The notes below the pieces were generated by a model. It was not told the origin of the DNA. It was given only the letters and a program-made list of their open reading frames with translations, and ran no database searches. From Persicaria tinctoria (taxonomy: Eukaryota; Streptophyta; Magnoliopsida; Caryophyllales; Polygonaceae): a stretch of DNA of 64,000 bases. Location of the stretch: the NCBI GenBank assembly GCA_037127255.1, contig JBANSL010000020.1, forward strand, positions 62,693,598 to 62,757,597, read 5' to 3'. This document shows positions 8,879 to 19,267 of this stretch, piece after piece (position 1 is the stretch's first letter; each line of letters opens with the position of its first letter). A program made the translations under genes and the position numbers.

Positions 8879-10102
8879 TCAGGTAGGCGGATCAAGAACC
8901 CCAATTTCAGAGTCGCTGACATTAAAGGTCATCATAAACACCTCCTCGAACAAGCCAGGAGAAAGTATATTTATGGCACGCACCAAATCATCGATCTGGT
9001 GTAGGAGGATGCTATTCCCATTCAATGTATATCCATCAACAAAGATTTTGAGGCAAGATGCCAATTCCACTCCATTACGCATACCCAGATGGTAAAGATA
9101 AGCAGGATACGACATCTTTGGCTGACCGAGCTGGGCTTTTACTAGCCTTTGGAGGCCAGAATCGGTTAGGGTTTTCCTTTGGTTTTCTGTTAGGCCTCTC
9201 ACTACATCCCAAATCTTCTCGAGTTTTTTGTACTTTTCAATGCCATGCTGAACAAAATTTCTGAGATATCTGAATAGAGTATACACAGTTGAATTAGAGT
9301 ATTTTCCCTCGCGATAAACTGCTATCATCTCTGCATGCTGGAGTCGACATAATCTAACCCAGCAACGCTTAATCGTTTTGCCCTTCACCAAAGTTGCAAA
9401 ATCATCAGAGCAGTGCATAGCTTGGAAGACCCTGGGGATAAAATCCCAAATTTTCTCATACGGAGATAGAAAATAAGGGGATCTTTCGAGGCGGCGACAC
9501 CTGGCTGGGGTTGTAGCTGAAGACATACAGCGAAGGAGACACTTAAGATCATCTGGAATAATAAGCGCAGGTTGCTCTCGAAATAAACTGACGATGGTAT
9601 CATAGAGGGCGCGGATGTCATCGACGGGAGAATCGTTGTTCTGTGGGTTGGCTTGATAGAATGGGAAAAGCAAAGAACACTTCAAACCGTCACACACAAC
9701 TGTATGCTGGTTGATAATCCATAGCAAACAAGTCGTCTTTCTAAGACTCAGAATCTGGTGGATGATGCTCTTCAATATGGCTGGAGGAACCGAAAAGTTC
9801 CACTCATACAGGAGTTGTCGAAGCGTCTTCAAAGGCCCATACAGAAGACAAATCCCGGCGTCACCATACGAACGCATCTCCATAGGATATGCCAATCCGT
9901 TTCGATAACAAAAATTCTGTAGCTCTCGAAAATCGACCGGCGTCGTACGGTACCGATATCGATATGCCAAAACGGTGTATATCAGATTCCCCACGTTATC
10001 TCTAAACTGTAACAGCTCCCAACTGTTCAAATCTACTCCAGAGGCAACAACGTACCTACGCAAACCCATCAGACAAGGGAAACCACACTCCAATTGCTCC
10101 AT
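8879..10102 (-). CDS. IRE1/RNase L-like degenerate kinase-KEN domain protein, free-standing
   Basis: A 407-residue frame begins MEQLECGFPC at 10102, four bases after an acceptor (TTTTAG at 10107). The KEN ribonuclease part is the clearest: Tyr268, then Arg281-Asn282, then His286, with spacings of 13 and 4. These are the spacings of the yeast Ire1 catalytic residues Tyr1043, Arg1056, Asn1057 and His1061. The surrounding words LFRYLRNFVQH and PAYLYHLG fit the domain. Upstream, DDIRALYDTIVSLF and SPYFLSPYEKIWDFIPRV resemble the kinase C-lobe and kinase-KEN junction. The catalytic HRD is absent and DFG is reduced to CDG, so it would be a pseudokinase. No signal peptide or membrane segment is seen. 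It might process RNA in cytosol or nucleus; that is inference. Family assignment is by eye. Confidence 0.62.
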   Translation of the reverse strand: MEQLECGFPCLMGLRRYVVASGVDLNSWELLQFRDNVGNLIYTVLAYRYRYRTTPVDFRELQNFCYRNGLAYPMEMRSYGDAGICLLYGPLKTLRQLLYEWNFSVPPAILKSIIHQILSLRKTTCLLWIINQHTVVCDGLKCSLLFPFYQANPQNNDSPVDDIRALYDTIVSLFREQPALIIPDDLKCLLRCMSSATTPARCRRLERSPYFLSPYEKIWDFIPRVFQAMHCSDDFATLVKGKTIKRCWVRLCRLQHAEMIAVYREGKYSNSTVYTLFRYLRNFVQHGIEKYKKLEKIWDVVRGLTENQRKTLTDSGLQRLVKAQLGQPKMSYPAYLYHLGMRNGVELASCLKIFVDGYTLNGNSILLHQIDDLVRAINILSPGLFEEVFMMTFNVSDSEIGVLDPPT

Positions 10103-10106
10103 AGAC

Positions 10107-10745
10107 CTAAAACAAAACTTTTTTTCAAAGACAGACAACAAAATTCATAAATCCACACAATTCATACCACAAAATCCACGAAATCCACAGATACCACAAA
10201 ATTCATACCATTAAAGGATCCTAAACCCTAATTGCATTCAAAAGGGAGAGAACCAACTCACGTATGCAGAGGAGCGATGGAGAGAATCGAATCAACTCAA
10301 GCAGGACTCTCAAGAAAAGCGCTCCGAGAATAGCGGCATGGTGTAACTGAAAGCGATCGGCGATGAATGGTAATGAGGTTAGAACTTGGAAGAAATCAAT
10401 AGAAACATATGCACAAAAATGAATGGTAAAGAGGTGGGGGAAAGCAATTAACCAGCGGCAGTCCAGAAGCCAGCAGGGAGAATATAGGGCTCGCCGGATC
10501 GGCAAACGGAGACGGACGACGGCCGGACGGAGATGGAGCTCGACCGCGGCAAATGGGATTCCTATCACAGCCGGGATGCGTTCGACTGTTCGAGAATGGA
10601 GGTTGAGCTCCGCGGCCGACGGGTGGAGAACTGGAGATGGAGCTCGGCGTCGGCGATGGGGGGAGATGCGTTCGGCGACGGCGAGGCGACGGGAGGTCGG
10701 ATGCGTTCGCTTGTTGGAGTCGCGGGCGACACTTCGGCAGAGTGA
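10107..10745 (-). promoter_or_regulatory. Likely 5' leader and leader intron of the KEN-domain gene
   Basis: A 155-base intron is suggested on the minus strand by donor GTGAGT (10261 downward) and acceptor TTTTAG (10107). Upstream, 10262 to about 10745 is GC-rich and could be transcribed leader; the GC content drops sharply at about 10750. ORFs on either strand there look like by-products of composition. The transcription start cannot be fixed from sequence. Confidence 0.4.
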
Positions 10746-10749
10746 GAGA

Positions 10750-11586
10750 CGAAGTAGGGTTGAATTACAAAACTAAACGATGTCGTTTTGTTTTGTTTTT
10801 TTATTTATTTGCTGTGTATTACTCCCCTCTATTCCTTACGAGTAATATTTATCTTTTTTAAATTTACACGTTATTTTATAAAGGTAAAAATTATATAAAA
10901 CTAGTATAATCCCCGCGTCTTGCCGCGATTTTTAATAAATAAAATAATGAAGGTAGACTTAAATCTTTAAGAAAATGATAAAAATGTTAACCTTAAAGTT
11001 AGGCTTTATTGAAAAAGGTTTTTAAATTAAGATATTATACCGATATAGATTATTAGTAGTATAATACATAAAAATTTAAGAAGAAATACAAATTGTCCAA
11101 AGCCTGACCAAATACAAATTGTCCCACCCTTCTCACTTCCGTAGCATTTGTCCAATTTTTTTAATAATACCCCTTTTATCCCTATATTAATTAAAAAACC
11201 CTTCCGTTTTCTTTTCCCAATCTCTTCTTCGTTTCAATTCGCAACGAAATGGAATTCATGGATTCCTAAGATCCGATCGTCCACTTCCTCCGATTCCTCT
11301 CCTACTCCTTCCTCCGACCGTCGTGCCTCCGCCTGAAACTCCCAACCCTAACCCTACCTGGATCGTGAAGCTATCCAACTTGAAGATCTGTCCACCATTG
11401 GAGGAATCGCCATTGGATTGGTATCCAGAGAGGGAGAAAGAGACACTGATCGAATCTCTTCCCTTCTTCCGATCTTGCTTGTGTCTATCTAGGTATGATC
11501 TGGTTGCTTTCATCTTCAATTTGTTTTTTCTAGCTTGAAGCGATGTATTGCTCTATTTCGATTTAGTTTCGCTGTTTCATTTGGCG
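10750..11586. other. Gene-free stretch, upstream of a gene fragment
   Basis: 10750-11140 is AT-rich; near 10900 the phrase TATAATCCCCGCGTCTTGCC resembles openings of Helitron-like repeats, but no end hairpin is identified. From 11150 to 11540 the sequence is C/T-rich and leader-like, with short frames of no recognised content. Confidence 0.4.
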
Positions 11587-11787
11587 ATGGCGACAATTTG
11601 CAGATCGCTGGAACGGACGATGCCAACCTTCACGGCTATAGCTCTAGAGCGGTTTCTTAAGCCAAGAGATTCAAGATCGGCTTCCGATTCAAAGGTGGAT
11701 CGTGGCAAATCCACGCCGGTGGGGGCCAACGGCACCGCCGATTACGATTCAAGGTTGTACGTTGTTTATGGGGAGGAGGCTATGTAA
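11587..11787 (+). pseudogene. N-terminal gene fragment with MPTFTAIALERFL motif
   Basis: ATG at 11587 opens MATICRSLERTMPTFTAIAL, followed by ERFLKPRDSRSASDSK and a stop at 11787. The words MPTFTAIAL-R-L match, from memory, the start of a conserved plant protein family of unknown function. The family's proline-rich continuation is absent, and the frame runs into retroelement-like sequence. I take it as a captured first-exon fragment. Its upstream leader-like stretch may have been carried with it. Confidence 0.45.
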
Positions 11788-11789
11788 AT

Positions 11790-13400
11790 AAATAAATATA
11801 AATTCAAACCGACTCCCTGTCCAAGCAAATAAATACAAGACTTCTTTCCACTGTAGTAGAGGGTAGTCAGGATCGATCCACGAGGAAGCGTGTCAGCGCT
11901 CGCCTTCCAAGTTCCTAAAACAGTGCGTCCTCGACCAGCAGAAGCACTCGATCTCGAGTAGGTGTCCTCGATCTCGACCAACCTCAGTCGACAAAAACTG
12001 CAAAAACAGAAAACATAAAACGAAAACGAGGAAAAAATAGTTGATGTCGAGTAGGTGTACTCGACGTCGACAAGGCGTACTCGATCTCGACTAGATACAA
12101 TCGATGTCGAGTGCTGCAGAACCAAAAATCGTAACTTTTGCGAATAAAAACGAATGTAAACACGAAATAGGTGGGAAATAAATCAATATATTAAAAGCTC
12201 CTAGAATCAGGGTATCAACACCACAACGATAACCATATAAAATAATGAATAAAGGTATAAAAGATCATGCTTTTCATCAAATAACTGTCGTTATTAACAA
12301 ATAGGAAAATAGAGGCATTCGCATAAACCCTAATATTAAGATTCACTTTCGCTTCAATAACATAAACAAGTATCACCTTCGGCTGTCGCAAAAGAATCAT
12401 GCTCATGGAGATAGAAGATGAAATTGCATTAAAAGTTGTACCTTTATCGCATTACCTTACATAGCTATCGTCGGGCTCACCCCGACCCTAGAAGTTGGGT
12501 GGACTACTCACGCTTCATTTTGGAAGAACACATCAATAACATAAGAAAACTAAATTGCATTAATAAAATCAAATATAGCTTACAACCGACTGACGCCAAC
12601 TTCCGCTCTCGCTTTCTCCAACCTCACTCGGCCAACTCTCTCTCTCTCCTACTCGATATTGCTCTAATTGGAACTGAAATTGAATTAGAATCAGATAAGA
12701 TGCCTAAGACTTAGCCCCAAGGGCTTTATTTATAGTAGTCAATCCTCTCTATCCAAGGAAAGAATACTCTATATATATATCCAAAATTAACTATCTATAA
12801 GCTAAACGATAAAACTTGATAAATATCTCTCGTAAAACAATAAAATTCCCTTGGGTAAAACAGGGAAAATATCTAATGGGGAAATCAGCCTTCTCTTAAT
12901 ATAATTTCGTGCCTTAACTTGCAAGCAATCTATCTTATCGAACTCAGATTCCACTCGACTCGGATTGTTGACTGGAGTACTCGACATCGAGTAAACTACT
13001 CGACGTCGACTAGCTTGTGTCTCCGTGTGTTGCACTCAAGCTCGGCTACCATCTGGCCAGCTTCACTCGACATCGACTAGGGTTAGTCGACGTCGACTAG
13101 AACTGTGTCGAGTGTCTTTCTTTGTTTTCTGCTCGATTTGTCCTGGTTCAGCTTGCTCCTTGACCTCAGACTTTTTGTAGTTGACTTCGAGCTTTTCATC
13201 CCTTCTCCGAATCACTGTAAATTGCCTCAATTTTTGTGAAATTAAACATAAACTAGTGTAGACTCCATAATTTGGCAAATAAGCATAAACTACATAGATT
13301 ATGTACTAGTCTAACCCAAATGCATGAAATGTATGCAGAAATCGATATAAAAGCAAGTGTAAAATATGGCAAAATAGGCTTACAACAAACACCCCATACA
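11790..13400. repeat. Degenerate LTR-retroelement noncoding DNA rich in TCGA palindromes
   Basis: Two clusters (about 11930-12120 and 12950-13110) contain many copies of CTCGACGTCGA, TCGATCTCGA and TCGACATCGAG, often followed by GTAGG or CTAG. Between them lie AT-rich stretches with no coding frame. At 13391-13426 the phrase CATAAGCTTGCTTGTCCTCA matches, from memory, a phrase common in noncoding parts of plant Ty3-type elements. No LTR pair, PBS or polyprotein was found. Confidence 0.4.
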
Positions 13401-14402
13401 TAAGCTTGCTTGTCCTCAAGCAATATTTTTAATGGTCATACATGGGAAGAAAACAAACTCTCAAGTCTCAACATATTAGGTTCATTCTCATATAACCCTG
13501 CAATCAATTACCATCATTGAAAATGTACTAATGTCACCAAATCCATGCATGTGAATAAAAACAACATCTACATATAAAAGAAGGGTTATGCAAAAACAAA
13601 CCATACTCGACAAAGCATTAATAATCAAGAGGACTTTTATGCGCATATATGGTGAAGACAAGGTAAAAGGCAAAGTGGTAGGCTATATTTGGGCAATGTG
13701 GTGCTAAATCCGGGGAGAATTCTTCAAACTTTGCTTTGATGCTTTAATGCACATTCTCCTTCATAAAATCCACATCACTCATCCTCTCATAAATCACTCT
13801 TTGCTTTTTTTCCCACTTATATGTTTTTACCTCTCTAACCTCAACACTGCCTTCTCGCGAGTCGCAAACATGGGTGTCATGAATGGCCCCGGATACTTAG
13901 TGCTTCGGACTCCTAAAACCTTGGTGTCCCATCCTGCAGAACTATTATCTCTACGTATGCAGGGTCGATCTACCTTTGTTTCCTAAGGTGACCGAATTTT
14001 CTTTCACTCATTAAATTTTCCATAATACATGATTTTTCCTGCCAAACTCCATATATGATAACAATAATTAACAACACAACACCATATATATCCAATTCCA
14101 TAATATGACATCCATTCAATATAATCCCCGGATAGGGTAAAGAATAGGCAATATTTAGTGTATGTGGAGCAAAATATAAAATAAGGCTTAATTATGGCTC
14201 TTGTGATGCATACGCATAGGCAGAGAGGCCGAGCATGAGACGGAAATCGTTGAATTCAGAGGCGAGGTTCATCGATTTGCGGTCGAGGAACCCGAATTCG
14301 GAAGTGAGGAAGCCTAATTTGAAGTTCGTTGAATTCGGAGGCCTTCGACCACGCAGAGGCATCTACCGCCCGACGACGTCGTTGACCCGATCAGGAGAGG
14401 CA
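13400..14402. other. Stretch without recognisable gene
   Basis: The sequence is AT-rich to 14220. A short plus frame near 14235-14400 repeats RSRNPNSEVRKPN-type words and looks like a decayed repeat. Nothing else is supported. Confidence 0.4.
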
Positions 14403-14407
14403 ATTAG

Positions 14408-15322
14408 TATCAAAGTCCGACTCGGACCGATGACTAGGGGTCGTGTGCACGGGCGCACATGCGCTAGTAGCCTAGCACACAAGCCAAGTGAGGTTCCATT
14501 CTAAAACCAATTGGCAATAGAAGGAGTAGCCCACCGACTCATATACTAGGGCTTGATATGTTCACCTTTCCGATGTGGGACACTTTTGGTCTTATTCACA
14601 TCTCAACACGCCCCCGCAAGTGCAACTAGGAATGATCATCTAGTTGAGACTTGGACAACTGGGTAACCCAGACCAAGATCGACACGGACCGTTAGGCTAA
14701 CCGCTCTGATACCATATCAAAGTTCGACTTGGACCGATGACTGGGGGTCGTGTGCACATGCGCTAGTAGCCTAGCACACAAGCCGAGTGAGGTTCCATTC
14801 TAAAACCAATTGGCAATAGAAGGAGTAGCCCACCGACTCAAATACTAGGGCTTGTTATGTTCAACTTTCCGATGTGGGACACTTTTGGTCTCATTCACAT
14901 CTCTAACACGCCCCCGCAAGTCCAACTAGGAATGATCATCTTGTTGAGACTTGGATAACTGGTAACCCAGACCAGGATCGAAAGACGAGCCGTTAGGCTA
15001 ACCGCTCTGATACCATATCAAAGTCCAACTCGAACGAATGACCATCTAGTTGAGACTTGGACAACTGGGTAACCTAGACCAGGATCGACACAGACCGTTA
15101 GGCTAACCGCTCTGATACCATATCAAAGTTCGACTCGGACCGATGACTAGGGATCGTGTGCACAGGCGCACATGCGCTAGTAGCCTAGCACACAAGCCGA
15201 GTGAGGTTCCATTCTAAAACCAATTCGTAATAGAAGGAGTAGCCCACCGACTCAAATACTAGGACTTGTTATGTTCAACTTTCTGATGTGGGACACTTTT
15301 GGTCTCATTCACATCTTTAACA
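14408..15322 (-). mobile_element. TRIM retrotransposon array (three LTRs, nested internal copies)
   Basis: Full LTR copies lie at 14408-14608, 14715-14908 and 15121-15322, with a partial one at about 15016-15036. Between them are internal segments of about 106 bases. Each has a polypurine tract (reverse of CGCCCCCGCAAG) and a primer binding site (reverse of GCTCTGATACCA, i.e. TGGTATCAGAGC on the minus strand) next to an LTR. The whole array is flanked by the 5-bp target duplication ATTAG (14403-14407 and 15323-15327). No coding capacity is present. The structure indicates one insertion that grew by unequal recombination. Confidence 0.88.
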
Positions 15323-15327
15323 ATTAG

Positions 15328-16140
15328 CCATCCCTCTTCTTCCAGATGTCGTGACTTATCTTCCATCGGCGCCGTATAACCAGCAGCATCGTCGGTGACT
15401 TATCTTCCATTGTTGCGGCTGTAGCCCAGGTCATAACTCGTCTTCCATTGAAGCGACTGTTGGTGCGGAGGCCGTAGGAGATGCCTTCACTTGTCTTCCA
15501 TTGCTGCGTGCGGCTGTTGGTGCCCTCTTCCCGGCTGCTACGTCTTCCATTGCTCACTTTCTAGGTAAAAAAAAGAATTAAAAAAAACTAAAATTTCGCC
15601 AGGTACCCTTGAGGTATAGCGTTTTTCGCGGGGTGTACAATAGTTTGTGATATTTCGTGTGGTACCCCTGAGCTTTAATCTTATTTCACGTCGTGCCCTT
15701 CTCCGTTAATTTTAACCGATACCCGTTAAGGTGAGCGTGGGTAGAATCAAACGATGGAGAGGGACAAACAGACAGTGACGAATAAGAAGTTCGGCCACAG
15801 GCAGAGCCCATAGAAGACCTCTTTGTCGGCGATGCAAGCACTATACGATCAACTCGACGACGACTAGTGTGGCTAGTGCGAAGATGGTGGTGCCGCCCCT
15901 TGCTTCTTTCTGCAGAGTGCAGGTATTTATTTAAATTTTTGGTGTTTTACATTTAGGAAATTTAGGGTTTGAAATTTAGATCTGGGGATATTTTTATTCA
16001 TTTTTGTGATTTGAATTTGGGATTATTTGTGTTTTACATTTCAGAAATTTAAGGTTTATGAGATATGAATTTTGATTTGGGGATTTCAATTTCGATATAC
16101 AGGAACTTCGAACTAGGGGTTTTGTTGGTGGGTTCGACGT
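15328..16140. other. Stretch without recognisable gene
   Basis: 15330-15560 carries the word GTCTTCCATTG several times in a degenerate tandem pattern. Around 15590-15760 phrases such as GGTACCCCTGAGCTTTAAT resemble ends of Mutator-like MITEs, without a matching partner. 15760-16140 is unassigned. Confidence 0.4.
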
Positions 16141-16198
16141 GCAAACCCTAACCCAAACCCAAACCCTACCCCAACCCTAAACCCTAAACCCTAACTCC
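16141..16198. repeat. Telomere-like CCCTAAA tract
   Basis: Degenerate units (CCCTAACCCAAACCC, CCCTACCCCAA) lead into nearly perfect plant-type telomeric repeats (CCCTAAACCCTAAACCCTAA). It sits about 170 bases outside the inner edge of the right arm. It could be an old interstitial telomere seed or simply expanded telo-box sequence. Confidence 0.75.
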
Positions 16199-16367
16199 TT
16201 CAACGTTATCGTTCTCGACGTATTCGTTTTCGTTCTTGACGTTCTCATTTTCATAACATAAACGTTTTCGTTTTCGTAACATCAAAGTATAATATAGATA
16301 CGAAAGCCGTAACACAAAAGTATAATATAGATAGATACTGCAAAAGCCGTAAAAGTATACAAATACA

Positions 16368-16832
16368 TCACTGCCCAAGAGGATGGCGTATATCATCATC
16401 CAAAATGGCAGCCACCTCATCTAGTAACTGGTCAATCCTAGGATCGGTAGCCAGCGCCTGCCAATAGCCCTCTAGCTCATGCAGGCGGGCCGCTACCTCC
16501 TCCGCGACGTCAGGAATGCTGTCATCCGCCGAAGCCAGAGAAACCACCGGTGGTATGTGTGTGGATGTAGAAGCCTCGACGTCGTGGGTGCCAGATGTAG
16601 ATGCCTCGGGGATGGTTGGGGGTAGACGAGCAAGCGGTCTACCCATGTCGGCCCGTGGACCCGCAACTACATCTGTGACGCAGCTGCTCAGTACCTCGAG
16701 GGGCTCCAAAGAAGGCTGCAGCCCCATCGTCGCATCGCCAGAAGGATGGAAATCTGGCAGACCCCCCCAGAAGTCGTCTAACTCGTCGGCCGGTGGGGTC
16801 CCCATCGACTGCCGGTAGCTCTCTGCAGACAT
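16368..16832 (-). CDS. Uncharacterised acidic 154-residue ORF, right arm
   Basis: Mirror copy of the ORF at 5716-6180, starting MSAESYRQSMGTPPADELDD and ending at a TGA. Four residues differ from the left copy (for example N to D and P to L). No domain recognised; see the left copy for why it may be an exon. Confidence 0.4.
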   Translation of the reverse strand: MSAESYRQSMGTPPADELDDFWGGLPDFHPSGDATMGLQPSLEPLEVLSSCVTDVVAGPRADMGRPLARLPPTIPEASTSGTHDVEASTSTHIPPVVSLASADDSIPDVAEEVAARLHELEGYWQALATDPRIDQLLDEVAAILDDDIRHPLGQ

Positions 16833-16989
16833 CAATAGATCATCTACCGTGTCTGATCGTGAATGTCATGGGGTACCCTCTCCTTCTCAATCCGACTGAC
16901 CGTTGCCCGGTCGCCGACTCTAACTGGTTGGAGGGTACCATCCCCCCTCAAGAGCCTCTCTGTCGCCTAGTGTTATGAAATTTTAAGAA

Positions 16990-17640
16990 CCTGTTACTTT
17001 CTATTTAACAAATTTTAATATATTTTAATCTTTTTTATTTTAATGTCTTTTATTGTATTTTAATATATTTTAATGTTTTTTATTTTAATGTTTTTAATGA
17101 CTTTTATTATTATTCTAATGTCTTTTGATGTATTTTAATATATATTAATATCTTTTAATATTTTTTTTATTGTATTTTAATATATTTTAATGTTTTTTAT
17201 TGTATTTTAATGTATTTTTTTATTGCATTTTAATGTATTTTGATATATTTTAATGTTTTTAATGAATTTTAATGTTATACTAATGTCTTTTTATTGTGTT
17301 TGATTTTGAATATATTTTTTAATGTATTTTAATATATTTTAATTTTTTTTTTTTAATATGTTTTAATATAGTTTGTACATTTTTGTACAAACTATATTTG
17401 AAACTAAAAAATATCATGAAACTAAACTATAAAATATCATGAAATAAAAAATATCATGAAACTATATTATAATCTATTAAACTATATAACAATTCATGAA
17501 ACTATTAAACCATGAAACTATAAAATATCAACATATAACAAATCATAAAAACTATATAATATCAATTATAATCTATCAAATTATATTATAAAACTATATT
17601 ATAATCTATCAAACTATAGTATAAAACTATAAAACTAAAT
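16990..17640. repeat. AT-rich minisatellite tract, right arm
   Basis: Mirror of 4890-5560, built of TTTTAATGT and TGTATTTTAATA words, with slightly different unit counts. Confidence 0.8.
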
Positions 17641-17670
17641 CAAATAAAATAAATAATTCAAATAACATAC

Positions 17671-18012
17671 CGGTGGGGTCAGGAAAAGAGAGACCTCCAT
17701 ATTCCGCCGCTTCCGCGGCGGTAATAGGGTCTCCGACTCTGGCTCCGACGCCGCCACCACCGGAATCGCCACCTCCATCGCCACTGCTCCACCACCACCC
17801 CCACCCTGCGCCACCTCCATCGCCACTGCTCCATCACCACCACCACCCTGAACGGCCGGCTCCGCCTGCGCCACCTCCATCGCCAGCACCTCCGCCTCCG
17901 CCTGCGCACCACCATCGCGTCCCTCCATCTGCGCCACCACCTCCGCCTCCACTGGCACCGCCTCCGCCTCCACTGTCCCCGCCTCCGCCTCCTTCTCTCT
18001 CTCCGGCTCCAT
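17671..18012 (-). CDS. Low-complexity Glu/Ala/Gly-rich reading frame, right arm
   Basis: Mirror of 4536-4876, from ATG at 18012 to the donor-like GTATGT after PPRKRRNMEVSLFLTPP. In this arm the GA repeat keeps the frame open further upstream (to 18348), adding RERER-rich sequence, so the true start is uncertain. No domain recognised. Confidence 0.35.
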
Positions 18013-18370
18013 CTCTCTCTCTCTCTGAATCTCTCTCTCTTGCTCTGTGTCTCTCTCTCTCGCTCTGAATCTCTCTCTCTCTTGATCGGTGTCTCTATCT
18101 CTCTCTCTCTCTCTCGCTCTGAATCTCTCTCTTGCTCGGTGTCTCTCTCTCTCGCTCTGAATCTCCGTCGCCGGCAAGCCCGATTGAGATGTGAAAGGGA
18201 CGAAGTGGAGACGAAGAGGCACGTTTTTTTTTATTTTTAGGTGACGTGCATGCACGTCCAGTGCAGGTGGGTTGCAAACCCACTTGCACGTCCTTAAGGA
18301 CGTGTGGATTTGCGGTGTATATAGCCGAAACGATTTTTTATATCCCAAATTTTAAAAAATAATAAAAAAT

Positions 18371-18464
18371 AAGGTAACTCGTTGTTACAAACAACGACTT
18401 ACCTATTTTATTAATTTTTAAAAAAATTTGGGTAGAGTTGCTGTTTTAAACAGCGACTCTACCC
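18371..18464. repeat. Pair of adjacent hairpins, right arm
   Basis: Mirror of 4120-4212, with the same two palindromes sharing the GTCGCTGTTT word. Base differences between the arms do not destroy the stems. Confidence 0.75.
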
Positions 18465-18584
18465 TGTTTTGGCTATTTTTCTAAATTCTTTCCGATCTTG
18501 GCTATTTCCTTAATAATTTTTCTTTTTTCGGTTATTTAGAAAAAAAATTCCCCATTTCGAAGCTTTGTGATCAGCGCTAGGCAA

Positions 18585-18821
18585 TATGTTTCGAAATGTG
18601 CTTGTCGGAGTCCCCTTTTCTTTGCAAATTCGACAGCCCATCTAATAGCTCAGCCTCTGCAATTTCAGCATCGAAGGTTGCTTGCACTACTCGAAATCTC
18701 GCCGCCATGAACCTCCCAGTCGCATCCCTCTGAAAAAGCCTATGGTTGCTCTTCCGAGTGCCGAAACAACAACATCGCAGTTAAACTTCGTCATAGTCCC
18801 ATTCGGCTTGACCCATCTCCT
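18585..18821 (-). pseudogene. RNase H-like (RVT_3) fragment, right arm
   Basis: Mirror copy of the fragment at 3763-3999, with WVKPNGTMTKFNCD and the same frame change. Isolated and nonfunctional. Confidence 0.7.
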
Positions 18822-18966
18822 TAGTCCAGCACTAGCGTCTCGGATGTGCGTGGTTGATGTGTGATCCGTGTAAGCCTTGTTATCATAAATAGGCCACCCA
18901 ACACAAAGGACATCTGGTCCCCATACAAGATTCATCGCGAGTAGAGTACCTGGTCAGACCCTGGTC

Positions 18967-19267
18967 TGTAACACCCCGTCCCACATCGGATATCATAAGG
19001 ATGTTGGGAGTGATTTATAAGTGATTCAAGCCCTACCCATGTTACAAGAGCTCTTCCTTTTCAAGCTCTAAGTGAGGACAACGGACTTGAGAGGGCTAGG
19101 TGGCATGGGCTGGCGCCTCTTAAGACCTCGGGTCTTACAGATGGTATCAGAGCCGACTCCGGGCTCGGAGGTGCGCCGACAGTATGCTCGGGTACGCTCC
19201 TCCCGGAGGGCAGTTCCTTGGGCCTGACGGGGTCGTCAGTGCTTTAAGTGGGGGAGATTGTAACACC
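18967..19267 (+). mobile_element. TRIM retrotransposon with truncated 3' LTR, right arm
   Basis: LTR at 18967-19139 (TGTAACACCCCG...GTCTTACA), PBS TGGTATCAGAGCC at 19142-19154, a short noncoding body, polypurine tract AAGTGGGGGAGAT at 19246-19258, then TGTAACACC as the only remnant of the second LTR. Both arms share the truncation, so it predates the inverted duplication. Confidence 0.87.

Noticed and set aside
10423..10776. Arg-rich plus-strand ORF opposite the KEN gene leader
   Set aside because: Composition-driven frame in GC-rich DNA, with no recognised motif.
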